From NCBI RefSeq assembly GCF_932274485.2, contig NC_065882.2, positions 12,569,390-12,633,389 on the forward strand: DNA of 64,000 nt, in the 5' to 3' direction. The translations under genes and the position numbers were made by a program. This document shows positions 11,295 to 21,404 of this stretch, piece by piece. Position 1 is the stretch's first letter. Each line of letters starts with the position of its first letter. The stretch comes from Patella vulgata. Its lineage: Eukaryota > Mollusca > Gastropoda > Patellidae. The notes beneath the pieces are model-generated. The model was not told the origin of the DNA. It ran no database searches and saw nothing but the letters and a program-made list of their open reading frames with translations.

Positions 11295-11610
11295 TAGCCC
11301 GGTAGCCACGCTAACTTGATGAGTAGGATGCTGGCTCTAACCCAGAAATACCGGGTTCGAATCCGTGTAGAGAAAGAGAGAGTGGGAGAGAAAAGAGAAA
11401 GATAGAGAGAGAGAATCTGGTGCAATTTGCTGGATTCACAACCACGAGGTCGAGATTTCCCGTCGGTTTTCCAGTTGTCAGTGGTGCATGTTGACCTGGA
11501 CGTAAAAGAACCATGGGCATGTGGAATTAGATGCAGGATATGCAGGTGTCCGTCTTTATTGTCCCGGTTGGTGTAGAATATGGGACGTTAAACTACAATT
11601 TTCATTTCAA
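11295..11610 (+). repeat. Third SINE-like unit (tRNA-like head, AG-rich middle, SINE-B-type 3' end)
   Basis: CCCGGTAGCCACGCTAAC and GGGTTCGAATCC (B box, near 11350) form a tRNA-like head. An AG-rich stretch follows, then GTCAGTGGTGCATG, CGTAAAAGAACC, GTCCCGGTTGGTG and GGGACGTTAAACTACA. Confidence 0.55.
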
Positions 11611-11689
11611 TGCTCGACTTCCACGACGCTATAGAAACATGGACTAAAGATGCATATAGTACTTTTAGATTCGTAGGCGCCCACAGATA

Positions 11690-12150
11690 GTACCGCAATG
11701 ACGGAAACCTATCTTAAGTTTTTATTTTCTCGAGAATATTGCGAGCGATTAATGGTAGATGTCCGCCAGAATTACACATTTACCGATTGTGAAATCTCTT
11801 GGGCAAAAGGTACAGGTCAGGTTGTCCTTTCCACAAGAGAACAAACAGGAATACAGAATCTGTTCCATTACATCGTAGTCTCTTAAATAATTTGTTCGAC
11901 AGCTAAATCAGAATTGATCGCAATCCGACCTGAAGTTCAGGCAAAATAAATTATCATTTACTATTCCACGTGAAGGATCTAGAGTGACAGGTCTGTCCCC
12001 ATGGGATCCCCTTGCGTCTGCTCCATTTATGATTTGTTGCTTTGGATGTTTTTAGAATAGATTTAAAGTACAATTATAATTATTTAAAAAATGTAATAGA
12101 TGCTGAGATAATAATACTAATTTAAAAAAGAAAAATGTATTCGCATGCCA
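11690..12150 (+). repeat. Segmental duplication, second copy
   Basis: Collinear with 1620-1965, more complete. Its 62-codon open frame from 11698 is not matched by an intact frame in the other copy, so coding is unlikely. Confidence 0.6.
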
Positions 12151-12269
12151 AAAAAAAGTAATGCTTTCAGAGAAGATTTCGTCATTTTCCCTCCGTAAAG
12201 ATACTCTGGGACAAAATGCAAATGCGAACCGCGTTTCATTCTATTTATTACTAGATCCGCTTTGATACA

Positions 12270-12600
12270 GTTTATAGCTTGTAGATTGTAGGAAAGGCGT
12301 AGGTAGCTTGTAAATTGTAGGAAAGGTGTAGCTAGCTTGTAGATTGTAGGAAAGACGTAGCTAGCATGTAGATTGTAGAAAAGATGTAGCTAGCATGTAG
12401 ATTGTAGGAAAGACGTAGCTATAGCTTGTAGATTGTAGGAAAGCTGTAGCTAGCTTGTAGATTGTAGGAAAGGTGTAGCTAGCTTGTAGATTGTAGGAAA
12501 GTAGCTTTTGCTTGTAGATTGTAGGAAAGGTGTAGCTAGCTTGTAGATTGTAGGAAAGGTGTAGCTAGCTTGTAGATTGTAGGAAAGACGTAGCTAGTTC
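12270..12600. repeat. Tandem array, about 28-bp unit, 11 copies
   Basis: AGCTTGTAGATTGTAGGAAA with GGTGTAGCT or GACGTAGCT spacers. Confidence 0.9.
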
Positions 12601-12880
12601 AGCTGGAACATATGTACAGAAGGGTGGTTCCTAGTAGAGTACATATAACTAAGGTGTGTTCTTACTACCATGAATAGATTATCTAGTTCAGCTGGAACAT
12701 ATGTACAGAAGGGTGGTTCCTAGTAGAGTACATATAACTAAGATGTGTTCTTACTACCATGAATAGATTATCTAGTTCAGCTGGAACATATGTACAGAAG
12801 GGTGTTTCCTAGTAGAGTACATAACTAAGATGTGTTCTTACTACCTTGAATGGGTTATCTAGTTCAGCTGGACGTATAAG
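12596..12880. repeat. Tandem array, about 88-bp unit, 3+ copies
   Basis: TCTAGTTCAGCTGGAACATA, GTACAGAAGGGTGGTTCCTA, TGTGTTCTTACTACC. It directly abuts the 28-bp array. Confidence 0.88.
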
Positions 12881-13035
12881 GTCACTCATGTTACTAAATT
12901 ATCTTGTTCAGTTTGACGAACAGGAGATCGACCGACGAGTAAACACCCATTACAAGGGTTTTGTTTATAATACTGTTGTGCGGATACCAATATAAGCGAG
13001 GATCTCTCCTTCATTCGGGGAATCTGATACGTGTA

Positions 13036-13319
13036 ATGCGATGGACACACTGTCATTCAGTCGAATTTCTTTTCGGCCGAATGATTCGCCCGAATCAAAC
13101 ATGTTTGATATATTCGGGGTAATTTTCGTTCGGCTAGTGTGTAGAATTAATTAGCCAATCACCACTCATGACGCCGCCATGCTTAATCATGTGACGTGAA
13201 AGGTGATGTAATCGACTGGTGAATCGGGCGAGGCATTCGCCTGTATCCACCCATTCGGCCGAATTAAATTCGGCGCCGATTGATTCGGCCGAATGATTCG
13301 GCTAATGTGTCCACCGCTT
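13036..13319. mobile_element. TA-flanked foldback MITE (GATTCGGCCGAAT type)
   Basis: Termini ATGCGATGGACACA and, inverted, AAGCGGTGGACACA, each bordered by TA. Internal palindromes of ATTCGGCCGAAT. GC content is clearly above the surroundings. Confidence 0.75.
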
Positions 13320-13753
13320 TAGACGTAGTATCTGTTTCTATAAGGTAAACGGAGTATATCTACTGGGAGCCTCCTCGACTGTTTCAACGTAATATCCAAA
13401 AAAGTCATATAGAAGGATATATTGTGTTAGTCTTACGAAAACAACGTGAGGTCAGAACAGCGTAGAAGATCACAAGTCACAAACTGAGAGGAGGAACTGA
13501 CGAGCATGTCCTACAAGATGGAATATCCTGGGCGTGAGCGGTGGGATAGCCTGCGCTTGATAAATGCGGTTTCCTTGGCATAGTCGATGGAATATCCTTC
13601 CTGGTCGTGGTAGAATGCCATTTTGTATCACAAATGGGCTTTATAGAATAAAATTTGTATTTACACGAAAATATATTATGATTTTAATAATTAATTGACT
13701 TTCACAAAATGACTCTAGGGGTAAAAAAAATAGTTATTTCATATAATGATATT

Positions 13754-14134
13754 GAAAATTGAAAATATCGAAAATTTCACATTTTCACGCTCAAATTTCG
13801 AAACGTGGGGTCACATAGATTTCGACGAAAATCGCATGGTAGTAAGAACCATCCAGGGCCATGTTTATGTGAAAGTATGAACTTTGATATTTTTCTCCTT
13901 CATACATATTTTTGACAATAAAAATACATAAAATAACTTGATTTCACGATTTCTGTTTTGGAGCGAAGTGTACGTTTGATGCATGTTTTCTCACTCAATG
14001 AGGCAGAAATGATGTATTCCGGCCTCAACTAAGCTGTCGCTCCCAGTATTCTTCCAGAAAGTGTCGCCAAAATGGTGTTAAAAGTTTCGAAATTTGAGCG
14101 TGAAAATGTGAAATTTTCGATATTTTCAATTTTC
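13754..14134. repeat. Perfect 51-bp inverted repeat, 279-bp loop
   Basis: 13754-13804 (GAAAATTGAAAATATCGAAA...) and 14084-14134 are exact reverse complements over 51 bp by reading. The loop carries no gene. Probably the ends of a foldback element. Confidence 0.85.
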
Positions 14135-14720
14135 AGGTGCGAAAATTTCTGCGAACCCGGGGCCGGAGAACCTAATTTTTTTGTTTGGCCATAAGACCTG
14201 TCCAAGAGCTCATGAATATCCAGAGATGACATTAGCCGCACTCGTAGTTTGGTTGTGAACGCGTCACAAAGTTTCGATTTTCAGTCGTTTTTATACCAAA
14301 TTCAGTACAAGTTAGACCCCAGGGTTTAGGCGTAGGTCAAAAATAATGCCAGATTCGGAAAATTTGGCCAGAGTTCCATTAGAAAAGCAAGTTAAAATAA
14401 GTCTATTGGCTTTTGAACCTACCTAATTTGTTGCTTGAAATTAGCAAATTTGCGGTTGGATGTGACTCAATTTTCCGACATAGAACTCTTCTGGGCGCCA
14501 TAACTTCGCGAAAAATTGTTCGATAGGCCTGTAATTTGGCATATGGTCATCTCAAAGGATCCATAACAAAATATAAAAAAATTGGAAAAATCTGGAGGGG
14601 TCGGGTTAAAACGTTGCATCAGTTGATATGGAATGACCCAGTAATTAGTCAATTTGTTTATTAGTTTTTATACCTTGTACCGAAATAAAGTCAACTTTGA
14701 TACCAAACAGAATAAAAATT
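14135..14720. other. Unassigned sequence right of the 51-bp inverted repeat
   Basis: No gene or repeat recognised; open frames here are short. Confidence 0.35.
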
Positions 14721-14721
14721 A

Positions 14722-14872
14722 TATTAAAGTAGATATTACTATAGTAATTTCACTAATGTTATTCATCAAAGACATGTATTTCATTTACTCAAATAGCAAG
14801 GTAGATATTACTATGATAATTTCAGTAATGCTATTCATCAAAGATACGTATTTCATTTACTCAAATATATGA
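14722..14872. repeat. Two tandem copies of a ~75-bp AT-rich unit
   Basis: GTAGATATTACTAT, AATTTCA, TTCATCAAAGA, TATTTCATTTACTCAAATA occurs twice. Confidence 0.85.
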
Positions 14873-15063
14873 TTATTTTACAGTTTCTCAAGGGGGATAA
14901 ATATAAACATGATAATAAATATCAAAATTAATTAATTAATTAGTTGGAACTGAAAGAATCAAACGTTTTTCATATAGGAACAATATAGGTCGTTATAATG
15001 CTACTTTCATTTGTAATTTACTTTATCACAACTTTTAGTTAGTGAAACATTAATTTTACTAAT

Positions 15064-15256
15064 GGAGAGAGAGAGAGAGAGAGTTTCATTAATTCGCTTG
15101 CACTCAGGGGTCTTTGGTATTTGAAGCAAACCGGAGGACCAGGAGAAAACCCACGAGGTTGGACAGGCGATCCTACGCCTTGTCACGTACACGCGGGGTA
15201 TCGAAACTGCACCACTTGACTCAATGACAGACCTTATGATACAAGCCCCAACCCAC
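15064..15256 (-). repeat. SINE-A, internal deletion near the tail
   Basis: AG run joined directly to TTTCATTAATTCGCTTGCAC, losing the GTTAAACCCC part; core and head remain. Confidence 0.8.
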
Positions 15257-15309
15257 CCTTACACACGGCTTAATACATTTTTATATTACAACAAACCGCT
15301 GTGAATGGA

Positions 15310-15490
15310 GCATGGAGTTGTTTTTATTTCATGTAATAAAACCAATTGATCTGTGTATTGTATTATTAATTTATTGGATCGAACACGTCTACGTAGAAAT
15401 ACAATAATTTGATTTTCCCATGCAAATTTAGTTTCTTTCAAGATCCCTGTCTCTTTCTTCACTTAGCCCAAGCTTTTGATTCTTTCAAGA
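15310..15490 (+). repeat. Dispersed ~180-bp repeat, copy 2
   Basis: TTTATTTCATGTAATAAAAC, CAATTGATCTGTGTATTG, ACACGTCTACGTAGAAATAC, TTCAAGATCCCTGTCTC. Confidence 0.75.
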
Positions 15491-15499
15491 CTCACAAAC

Positions 15500-15940
15500 T
15501 TTTATTGTATTTTCTTTCCAGACTTTCAGATCTTTCAGAACATTATTCTTTGATATTTCAAAAGGAAATTCCGATGACGCTATTTTATTCAAAATAATTT
15601 CTGTCATGCAGAAAATTTGCACAGGATATATGGAGACAGGGAACAATTATTTTGTATTGGGAGACGGATGGGTGAAATATTTATGATTAAAATCGATACT
15701 TAATAAAGCTATTTTAACATCAATATCATTTATTTTATTCACAATTTACGTTGGCGGGAAATATTTCCTATCAGACTGTATTCACCAATAGCCACTGACT
15801 AACTTAATTGATTTTGAATTTATTTATTTACCCAAACGACTTCCATTTGTCTGCAAATATATTGAAAATTAACAAATGTCGATCAATACAATCTATGACC
15901 TCACCAAGAGAAGGCGTGTCATAAGTTTCGTATTTTAAAT
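15500..15940. other. Nothing recognised
   Basis: AT-rich, no supported feature. Confidence 0.35.
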
Positions 15941-15944
15941 CTTA

Positions 15945-15995
15945 GGAAGTTTCGTATTTTAAATCTTAGGAAGTTTCGTATTTTAAATCTTAGGC
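15945..15995. repeat. 24-bp tandem repeat
   Basis: AGTTTCGTATTTTAAATCTT plus AGGA, 2-3 copies. Confidence 0.85.
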
Positions 15996-16043
15996 AGTTA
16001 AACGTAATAGTTAATTTATGGATTTGTTTAATAATTTGTCTAG

Positions 16044-16293
16044 TGGTTTAAAGAGTGTGCGTTCTATCATAAGGTCTGTCATTGAATCAACTGGCGTGGT
16101 TTCGATTCCCCGATTCCCCGATTCCCCGATTGTACGTAACAAGGGTGGCCTGTCCAACCTCGTGGGTTTTCTCCGGATCTTCCGATTTCCTTCCACTGCT
16201 AAAGACCCCTACACGCAAGCGAATTAATGAAATAAAATTGAACCATATGTTAGTCCCAAAATGACCTAGATTCTCCCTCCCTCTCTCTCTCTC
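16044..16293 (+). repeat. SINE-A with an expanded B box
   Basis: Head reads GGTTTCGATTCCC followed by extra GATTCCCC units (three to four in a row, about 16100-16131), then a normal core and (CT)n; part of the tail is deleted. Confidence 0.85.
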
Positions 16294-16299
16294 AGACAA

Positions 16300-16735
16300 C
16301 CTCAAAACAAATCAAATCAAAACAAATCCAATAACCAAATCAAAGAATTTTATTTATTCTAATATGGTACTCGCTGGTTGCGGAACTAATGCCCTATATA
16401 TCTGATCAGTGACATGTTTATTCATTATAAAAAATCAGTCAAAACCCATTGATCTTTCAAGCTCAATAAAAATGGCCTTTATTCGACGTAACAACACTTT
16501 GCAGTTTGTTTTAGGGTTTTGATTTTATAGTGGCTAATGCTTTAATGTACGATATATTAAAGAAAGTCTCTGAGTTTGTCTTGGATCTGGTTCATAATTC
16601 GGTTATTCAAGATCCAAATCACATCAAACCCCCTATGAATAATATATGAAAAACTTCAAAAAAGTCATAGACGATTTTATTTCTTCTAGTTTGTCTTTCA
16701 TGATATCCCTCTTAACTTATAGTTGGACATGATTC
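16300..16735. other. Nothing recognised
   Basis: No long frame; short AAATCAAA runs only. Confidence 0.35.
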
Positions 16736-16737
16736 AG

Positions 16738-16945
16738 ATGGCGGCCATCTTGTGTTATTGTTCGTTAGCTGGCTGGTTCAAGTGTTATTGATGGTAAATT
16801 TCTAAGTGTATTTTCCTGTATTTGATTTGATTACGTTCAGCAGTTGGGGCTAATGTAATCACGTGATCGTTGATGTTGATGAAGATTGTGTAAAGTTTAT
16901 CCAATATATCAACCTAAACACAGTTATTTATACAATGGTTTTAAT
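16738..16945 (+). repeat. Dispersed repeat, partner of 10505-10740
   Basis: GGCCATCTTGTGTTATTGTT, CACGTGATCGTTGATG, GTAAAGTTTATCCAATATAT. Confidence 0.8.
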
Positions 16946-17261
16946 TTGATGTCCAATTCTTTGTTCGGAACGTCTCCAGAAATAAACTTCTAAGTAACTT
17001 GTATTCCATATAATTGGATCGTGTGTTTTTTCTCCGTTACTAAATGCCGTTTAAACAATTTAGTTCAATTGAAAGGCAAATGATGTGGATGCAGACCACG
17101 GTTACAGACATTAGTAGGGTTATTTATACAATGGTTTAAATTTTTATGTCGGCTAACCACTTTATTTAATTTTAAAAGTCCCGTTCACACGGTCGTACTT
17201 TTGGAACTTGTGGTGGATTTCCGTCCACACGGTCCATCATTCTTTGCATTTCCGCGTCTTC

Positions 17262-17322
17262 ATTAGCATAGTCGGAGTGGAAGAGTAGCACGTTAAACCC
17301 CATCCCATTTTATTTCTTTGTC
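17262..17322 (+). repeat. SINE-B 3' end fragment
   Basis: TCTTCATTAGCATAGTCGGA to CACGTTAAACCCCATCCC. Confidence 0.75.
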
Positions 17323-17369
17323 ATTCGCATGATGACGTATGAATATTAAATCAAATTGGAGAGACATGT

Positions 17370-17647
17370 TAACGACTCCCTTTTCAGTGGTGCAGAACGG
17401 AGGGCCTGACAAGGACAGCTGTCTAGTCCTTCGGATGAGACGAAAAACCGAGGCCCCGTGTATACATTGGAATGCAGGTAAAAGATCCCTTGGCAGTTGG
17501 AATTCGATATAAGAGTAGGCGATAGTGCCGCTGCCTGGGCAACATTTCCCTCATAGCACTCTGTATGGCGTATGCCCGTCTTCATTAGCCCAGTATAGGA
17601 GCAGAACAGTAGGACGTTAAACCTCATTTCATTTCATTTCATTTCGT
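17370..17647 (+). repeat. SINE-B, 5'-truncated
   Basis: GTGGTGCAGAACGGAGGGCC through AAAAACCGAGGCCCCGTGTA to TAGGACGTTAAACC and four ATTTC units. Confidence 0.88.
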
Positions 17648-17848
17648 TAACGACTCAATGTTTTATAATGGATCTCTTGATAAATAGTTTCGTATTTTAC
17701 CAATATTTTGAATATTAAAATAACAAACTTTAGATATATGTACTTCCATATTCATAAAATTATCAAACATCGCACAAATATTTCGACTAAAAACAGTAGT
17801 TTTTGCCTATTTCTAAGCCCAAAGTGTGTCAGTAAGTTAGATCATCGG

Positions 17849-18504
17849 AAAAGTTTCGTAATGTTTCTAAATAATGCAAGGAATTATGTCAACACATCCG
17901 TTCCAGAATTATAACACGATCTCGAATGTCACTGTTACCTGCCACAGGTAAATTTCAACGTTAGCGACTTCCGATGTTCTTCGTGAGTAGTAACTTTCCG
18001 CCAATAAAACACCCGTGACGTTATTTTAGACCTTCGGCTGATTCTAGTCTATATATTTTTATGAGCAGAATGACTGAAATTACGTCACGGCATGTTTATT
18101 GACGGAAAATTACCTGTTGACTGTTGAAATTTACTTGTGGCAGGTAACATTGACATTCTTGATAGCACGTGTTACACTTATGGAAAAGATATATTGACAT
18201 AAGTACTTGCATTATTAAAAAAAAAACATTTATAAAACTTTTCCTGTTGACTGTTGAAATTTACTTGTGGCAGGTAACATTGACATTCTTGATAGCACGT
18301 GTTACACTTATGGAAAAGATATATTGACATAAGTACTTGCATTATTAAAAAAAAAACATTTATAAAACTTTTCCTGTTGACTGTTGAAATTTACTTGTGG
18401 CAGGTAACATTGACATTCTTGATAGCACGTGTTACACTTATGGAAAAGATATATTGACATAAGTACTTGCATTATTAAAAAAAAAACATTTATAAAACTT
18501 TTCC
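17849..18504. mobile_element. Foldback element with its right arm triplicated
   Basis: Left arm 17849-18020 (GGAAAAGTTTCGTAATGTTT ... GTTACCTGCCACAGGTAAAT ... AAACACCCGTGACG) is mirrored by 18080-18262. The last 130 bp of the right arm then repeats three times (starts 18113, 18243, 18373), with identical text including a run of ten A's. Confidence 0.82.
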
Positions 18505-18784
18505 GGTTACATTTAATTTACTTCGTTCCCTAAACACACATATCTTTTAATATTAAATCTTTTGATTAAACACTCTGGAAACATTATTTTATTTATTATT
18601 TGGATTTCCCCGATAAATGTAAGCTTTATTATTCCTAGTATTAAAGGGTTACTTTTCTCATTCTATTTTGATATTATAATTCTTCAGCGGGTTTTGTGTA
18701 TTTATATATACAAATTTTAATATAAAAACTCAAAATCGTTAATTCCTGACTAAATATATAGCGCTATTATAATGCCTTAAAAAA

Positions 18785-19325
18785 CATGTCATATCTTCAA
18801 CAAATCAATGTTCAAACTATGACATTCAAATCGTGGCACAACAAACTAGAATGCTATTGATTCGGTAGATACTCGAAAACTTATCGAACTGAAATGAAAT
18901 GAAATGAAATGGAGTTTAACGTCCTACTGTTCTGCTTCTAACCTGGGCTAATGAAGACGGGCATACGCCATACAGTGTGCTATGAGGGAAATTTTGCCCG
19001 GACAGCGGCACTACGGCCTACTCTTATATCGAATTCCAACTGCCAAAGGATCTTTTACGTGCACGCCAATGTGTACACGGGATCTCGGTTTTTCGTCCCA
19101 TCCGAACGACTAGACAGCTTTCCTTGTCAGCCCCTCCGTCCTGCATCACTGACAAGGGAGAACCACGCCGGAAAATCTGGATGAACTTTCTCGGCCAATG
19201 CAGGGATCGAACACCCGACCTCCAGGCTAGCGAGCTAGCGTCTTACCCACTTAGCCACGTGATCCCCACTTATCGAACTACTTAACAGATTAGTTTTCCC
19301 CCGATACAAAAACCTAGTACCCATA
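18785..19325 (+). repeat. Dispersed repeat with a SINE-B inside (filled site)
   Basis: 18785-18890 plus 19280-19320, without the SINE, is collinear with the reverse complement of 30545-30665. Confidence 0.8.
18891..19267 (-). repeat. SINE-B, full length, 12-bp TSD
   Basis: ACTTATCGAACT flanks both ends (18879-18890, 19268-19279). Head on the minus strand GGATCACGTGGCTAAGTGGG with B box GTGTTCGATCCC. The empty site is at 30588-30599. Confidence 0.95.
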
Positions 19326-19352
19326 CATCTGAACAGGCCGAAATGGGTCCTA

Positions 19353-19592
19353 TCGACAGAAACTATGTCATTTCGTGACTAACGTATGGTACAATTTCAT
19401 TGCAATAATTCGCTTGCACGGTAGGGGTCGTTTACCGTGGGGGAAAACTGGAGGTACCAGGGGAAAACGCACGAGGTTTGGAAGGCGACCCTATTCCTTG
19501 CAAAGTACAGGTATGGGATTGAAACCACGCCACGTGACTCAATGACATACCTTATGACCAAACGTGCACGCGTTAACCATTCGGCCAGTTAA
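19353..19592 (-). repeat. SINE-A copy, diverged
   Basis: AACTATGTCATTTCGTGACT, CGCTTGCACGGTAGGGGTC, TTAACCATTCGGCC. Confidence 0.8.
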
Positions 19593-19604
19593 CCAACGTA
19601 TTCT

Positions 19605-19725
19605 TCCCGACGACTAGACGCTGTTCCGTGCCAGGCCTCCGTTATACACCGCTGACAAGGAGGAGCAACGCTTGTAAATCCCGGGGAACTTTCTCGTCCT
19701 ACACCGGGATCGAATCTCAGATCTC
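19605..19725 (-). repeat. SINE-B head fragment
   Basis: CGACTAGACGCTGTTCC, CACCGCTGACAAGG, ACACCGGGATCGAATCTCAG. MITE-M copy 2 lies next to it. Confidence 0.7.
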
Positions 19726-19734
19726 TTGGTTAGT

Positions 19735-20092
19735 CAATCTGGTTAAAACACAGATCCTATTTTGTTTCGTTTTTATAGTTCAAAATTTTGTTTTACTTGT
19801 CTTTACTACACTTGGATCTGGAAGAGTTATTTTTTAACTCGTGTTCTGATTGGTGTCAGGGATAAGCCAATGAAACGGTCTGTTACAGCGAGCTTTAGGC
19901 GTGTTTTTCATGGAACTGTGGGTAATCCACTAGTAACATCAATGCTGATTGGTTAATCAAATGTCTGACGTCAAAAGGGTCATAAGTCGGTCTTTTGACC
20001 CCTGACGTGACCTATCGCTATAACTTGTCAGATCTTCATGTAGTGTATAAAAAAAACGAAACGAAATATAGATCTATATTTTAATCAGATTG
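19735..20092 (+). mobile_element. MITE-M copy 2
   Basis: 358 bp with the same termini, flanked by the perfect 9-bp duplication TTGGTTAGT (19726-19734 and 20093-20101). It is inserted at the edge of a SINE-B fragment. No coding capacity. Confidence 0.9.
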
Positions 20093-20339
20093 TTGGTTAG
20101 TGAACTTGTAACACGATGCCTATGCGTCGCTGGTTAGGCGTGAAAAGGCACTCAAACAACGTGTGACGCACATTCTCTTCACTGCTACATATCATAATAG
20201 CCCTGTGATCGTCTAGTATTGTCTCTGGTTATTTTTGTAATTCTTTACTCTAGGACTCCATTTTAAACGTTGTGTATATATCCTTATCTCAGCCGTTAAA
20301 ACGTTTCTTTAACTTCGATTATTAACGGGGCGGTCTAAT

Positions 20340-20822
20340 CCAAGTGGTGTCTTAACGTTACCTGTCTTGTAGCGTCAGAATGGCATATAGGCGAAATATA
20401 ACTCGCTTACGATTAAACAATTACCACTAGCGACCAATCATCGTCGTTTACGTGTTAATAATTCATCACTATGTCCAATGTGTAAGATGGTTGACGAAGA
20501 TACTTACCAAGTTTTATTTGATTGTACAGCTTATGAGTCATTAAGTAATCAGTATAATGCCTGTTAAATTTGCTAATTGGTATTATCATCAAAATCGATT
20601 TTACAAGTTATGCACAACTAAGAATAGAGATTTCATTATTGCCATTGCTTCGTATATAGAGAAGGCTTTATTGTTAAGTAACTCCGTCATTGAAAAAACT
20701 TGAACATTATTAATGTATATATTATGTTCTTCGTATTGCAAATTTATTCAAATGCCATAATAAATGTCACTGTGTTATGGGTCAGTGACCTGATATACTG
20801 AATAAAGATTTATTATTATTAT
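20340..20822 (+). mobile_element. 3' end of a non-LTR retrotransposon (LINE), 5'-truncated
   Basis: Plus-strand reading from about 20442 gives RRLRVNNSSLCPMCKMVDED and LFDCTAYESL: the CxxC...H/Y...C cysteine motif typical of the region after reverse transcriptase in Jockey/CR1/I-like LINEs. In another frame, FYKLCTTKNRDFIIAIASYI follows and ends in a stop. AATAAAG and a (TTA)n tail at 20800-20820 close it. The frame changes between the two blocks, so it is a dead fragment. Confidence 0.7.
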
Positions 20823-20829
20823 CTAAATG

Positions 20830-21400
20830 ATGTCCGAATGGTGTCCATTTGCCAGTCTCTCAGCGAGGAGGCTGTGGAAAAGTCTTTCTGAGAATACGAA
20901 ATGATGTCCTCACCCTAGCCCCTAAGCCGAGAATGCTGCGGGTATGATGTTCCCCTGGTAACTCCGAATGATATCTTTTCTAGGATCTCTCAATGATGTA
21001 TGCAGAGATAGTTAACCCTGCTCTTCTTATATAAAGAGGATACGTGCATGAATCATGTATTGAGCCCCGGGAAATGGACCAGGTACTTTCTTTATCGGAT
21101 TGGTCAGCTGCACAGACGCTCCCCTGGATTTAAACCCATTGTACTAATATGGGCACAAGGAGGACAGTTGCCCGCGTTTCTAAAGCATGGGATTACCATA
21201 TTTGACTTATCAGACTATGATGTCATTGCCCGATTTTAAACTACCAAAATTATTCTTATTAACCTAGTTCTCGCTGTCACTGGTAGTAGCTAATAACTTC
21301 AATACATTAACCAGAGTATCTTTTATAGAGAACTCAGATATCATCTACTGTATATAGGCACTATAGTATTATAAACTTACGACCAATTATGTGCTTAAAC
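20830..21400. other. Nothing recognised
   Basis: A 63-codon frame at 21048-21239 has no family features. Confidence 0.35.
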
Positions 21401-21404
21401 GTTT

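Noticed and set aside
11698-11886. 62-codon frame as a small gene
   Set aside because: Lies in a segmental duplication whose other copy does not keep the frame; no motif.
12270-12880. CRISPR-like spaced repeats (also 29040-29520 and 62700-63435)
   Set aside because: Units are head-to-tail with repeated, not unique, spacers, in a eukaryotic genome. They are ordinary tandem arrays.
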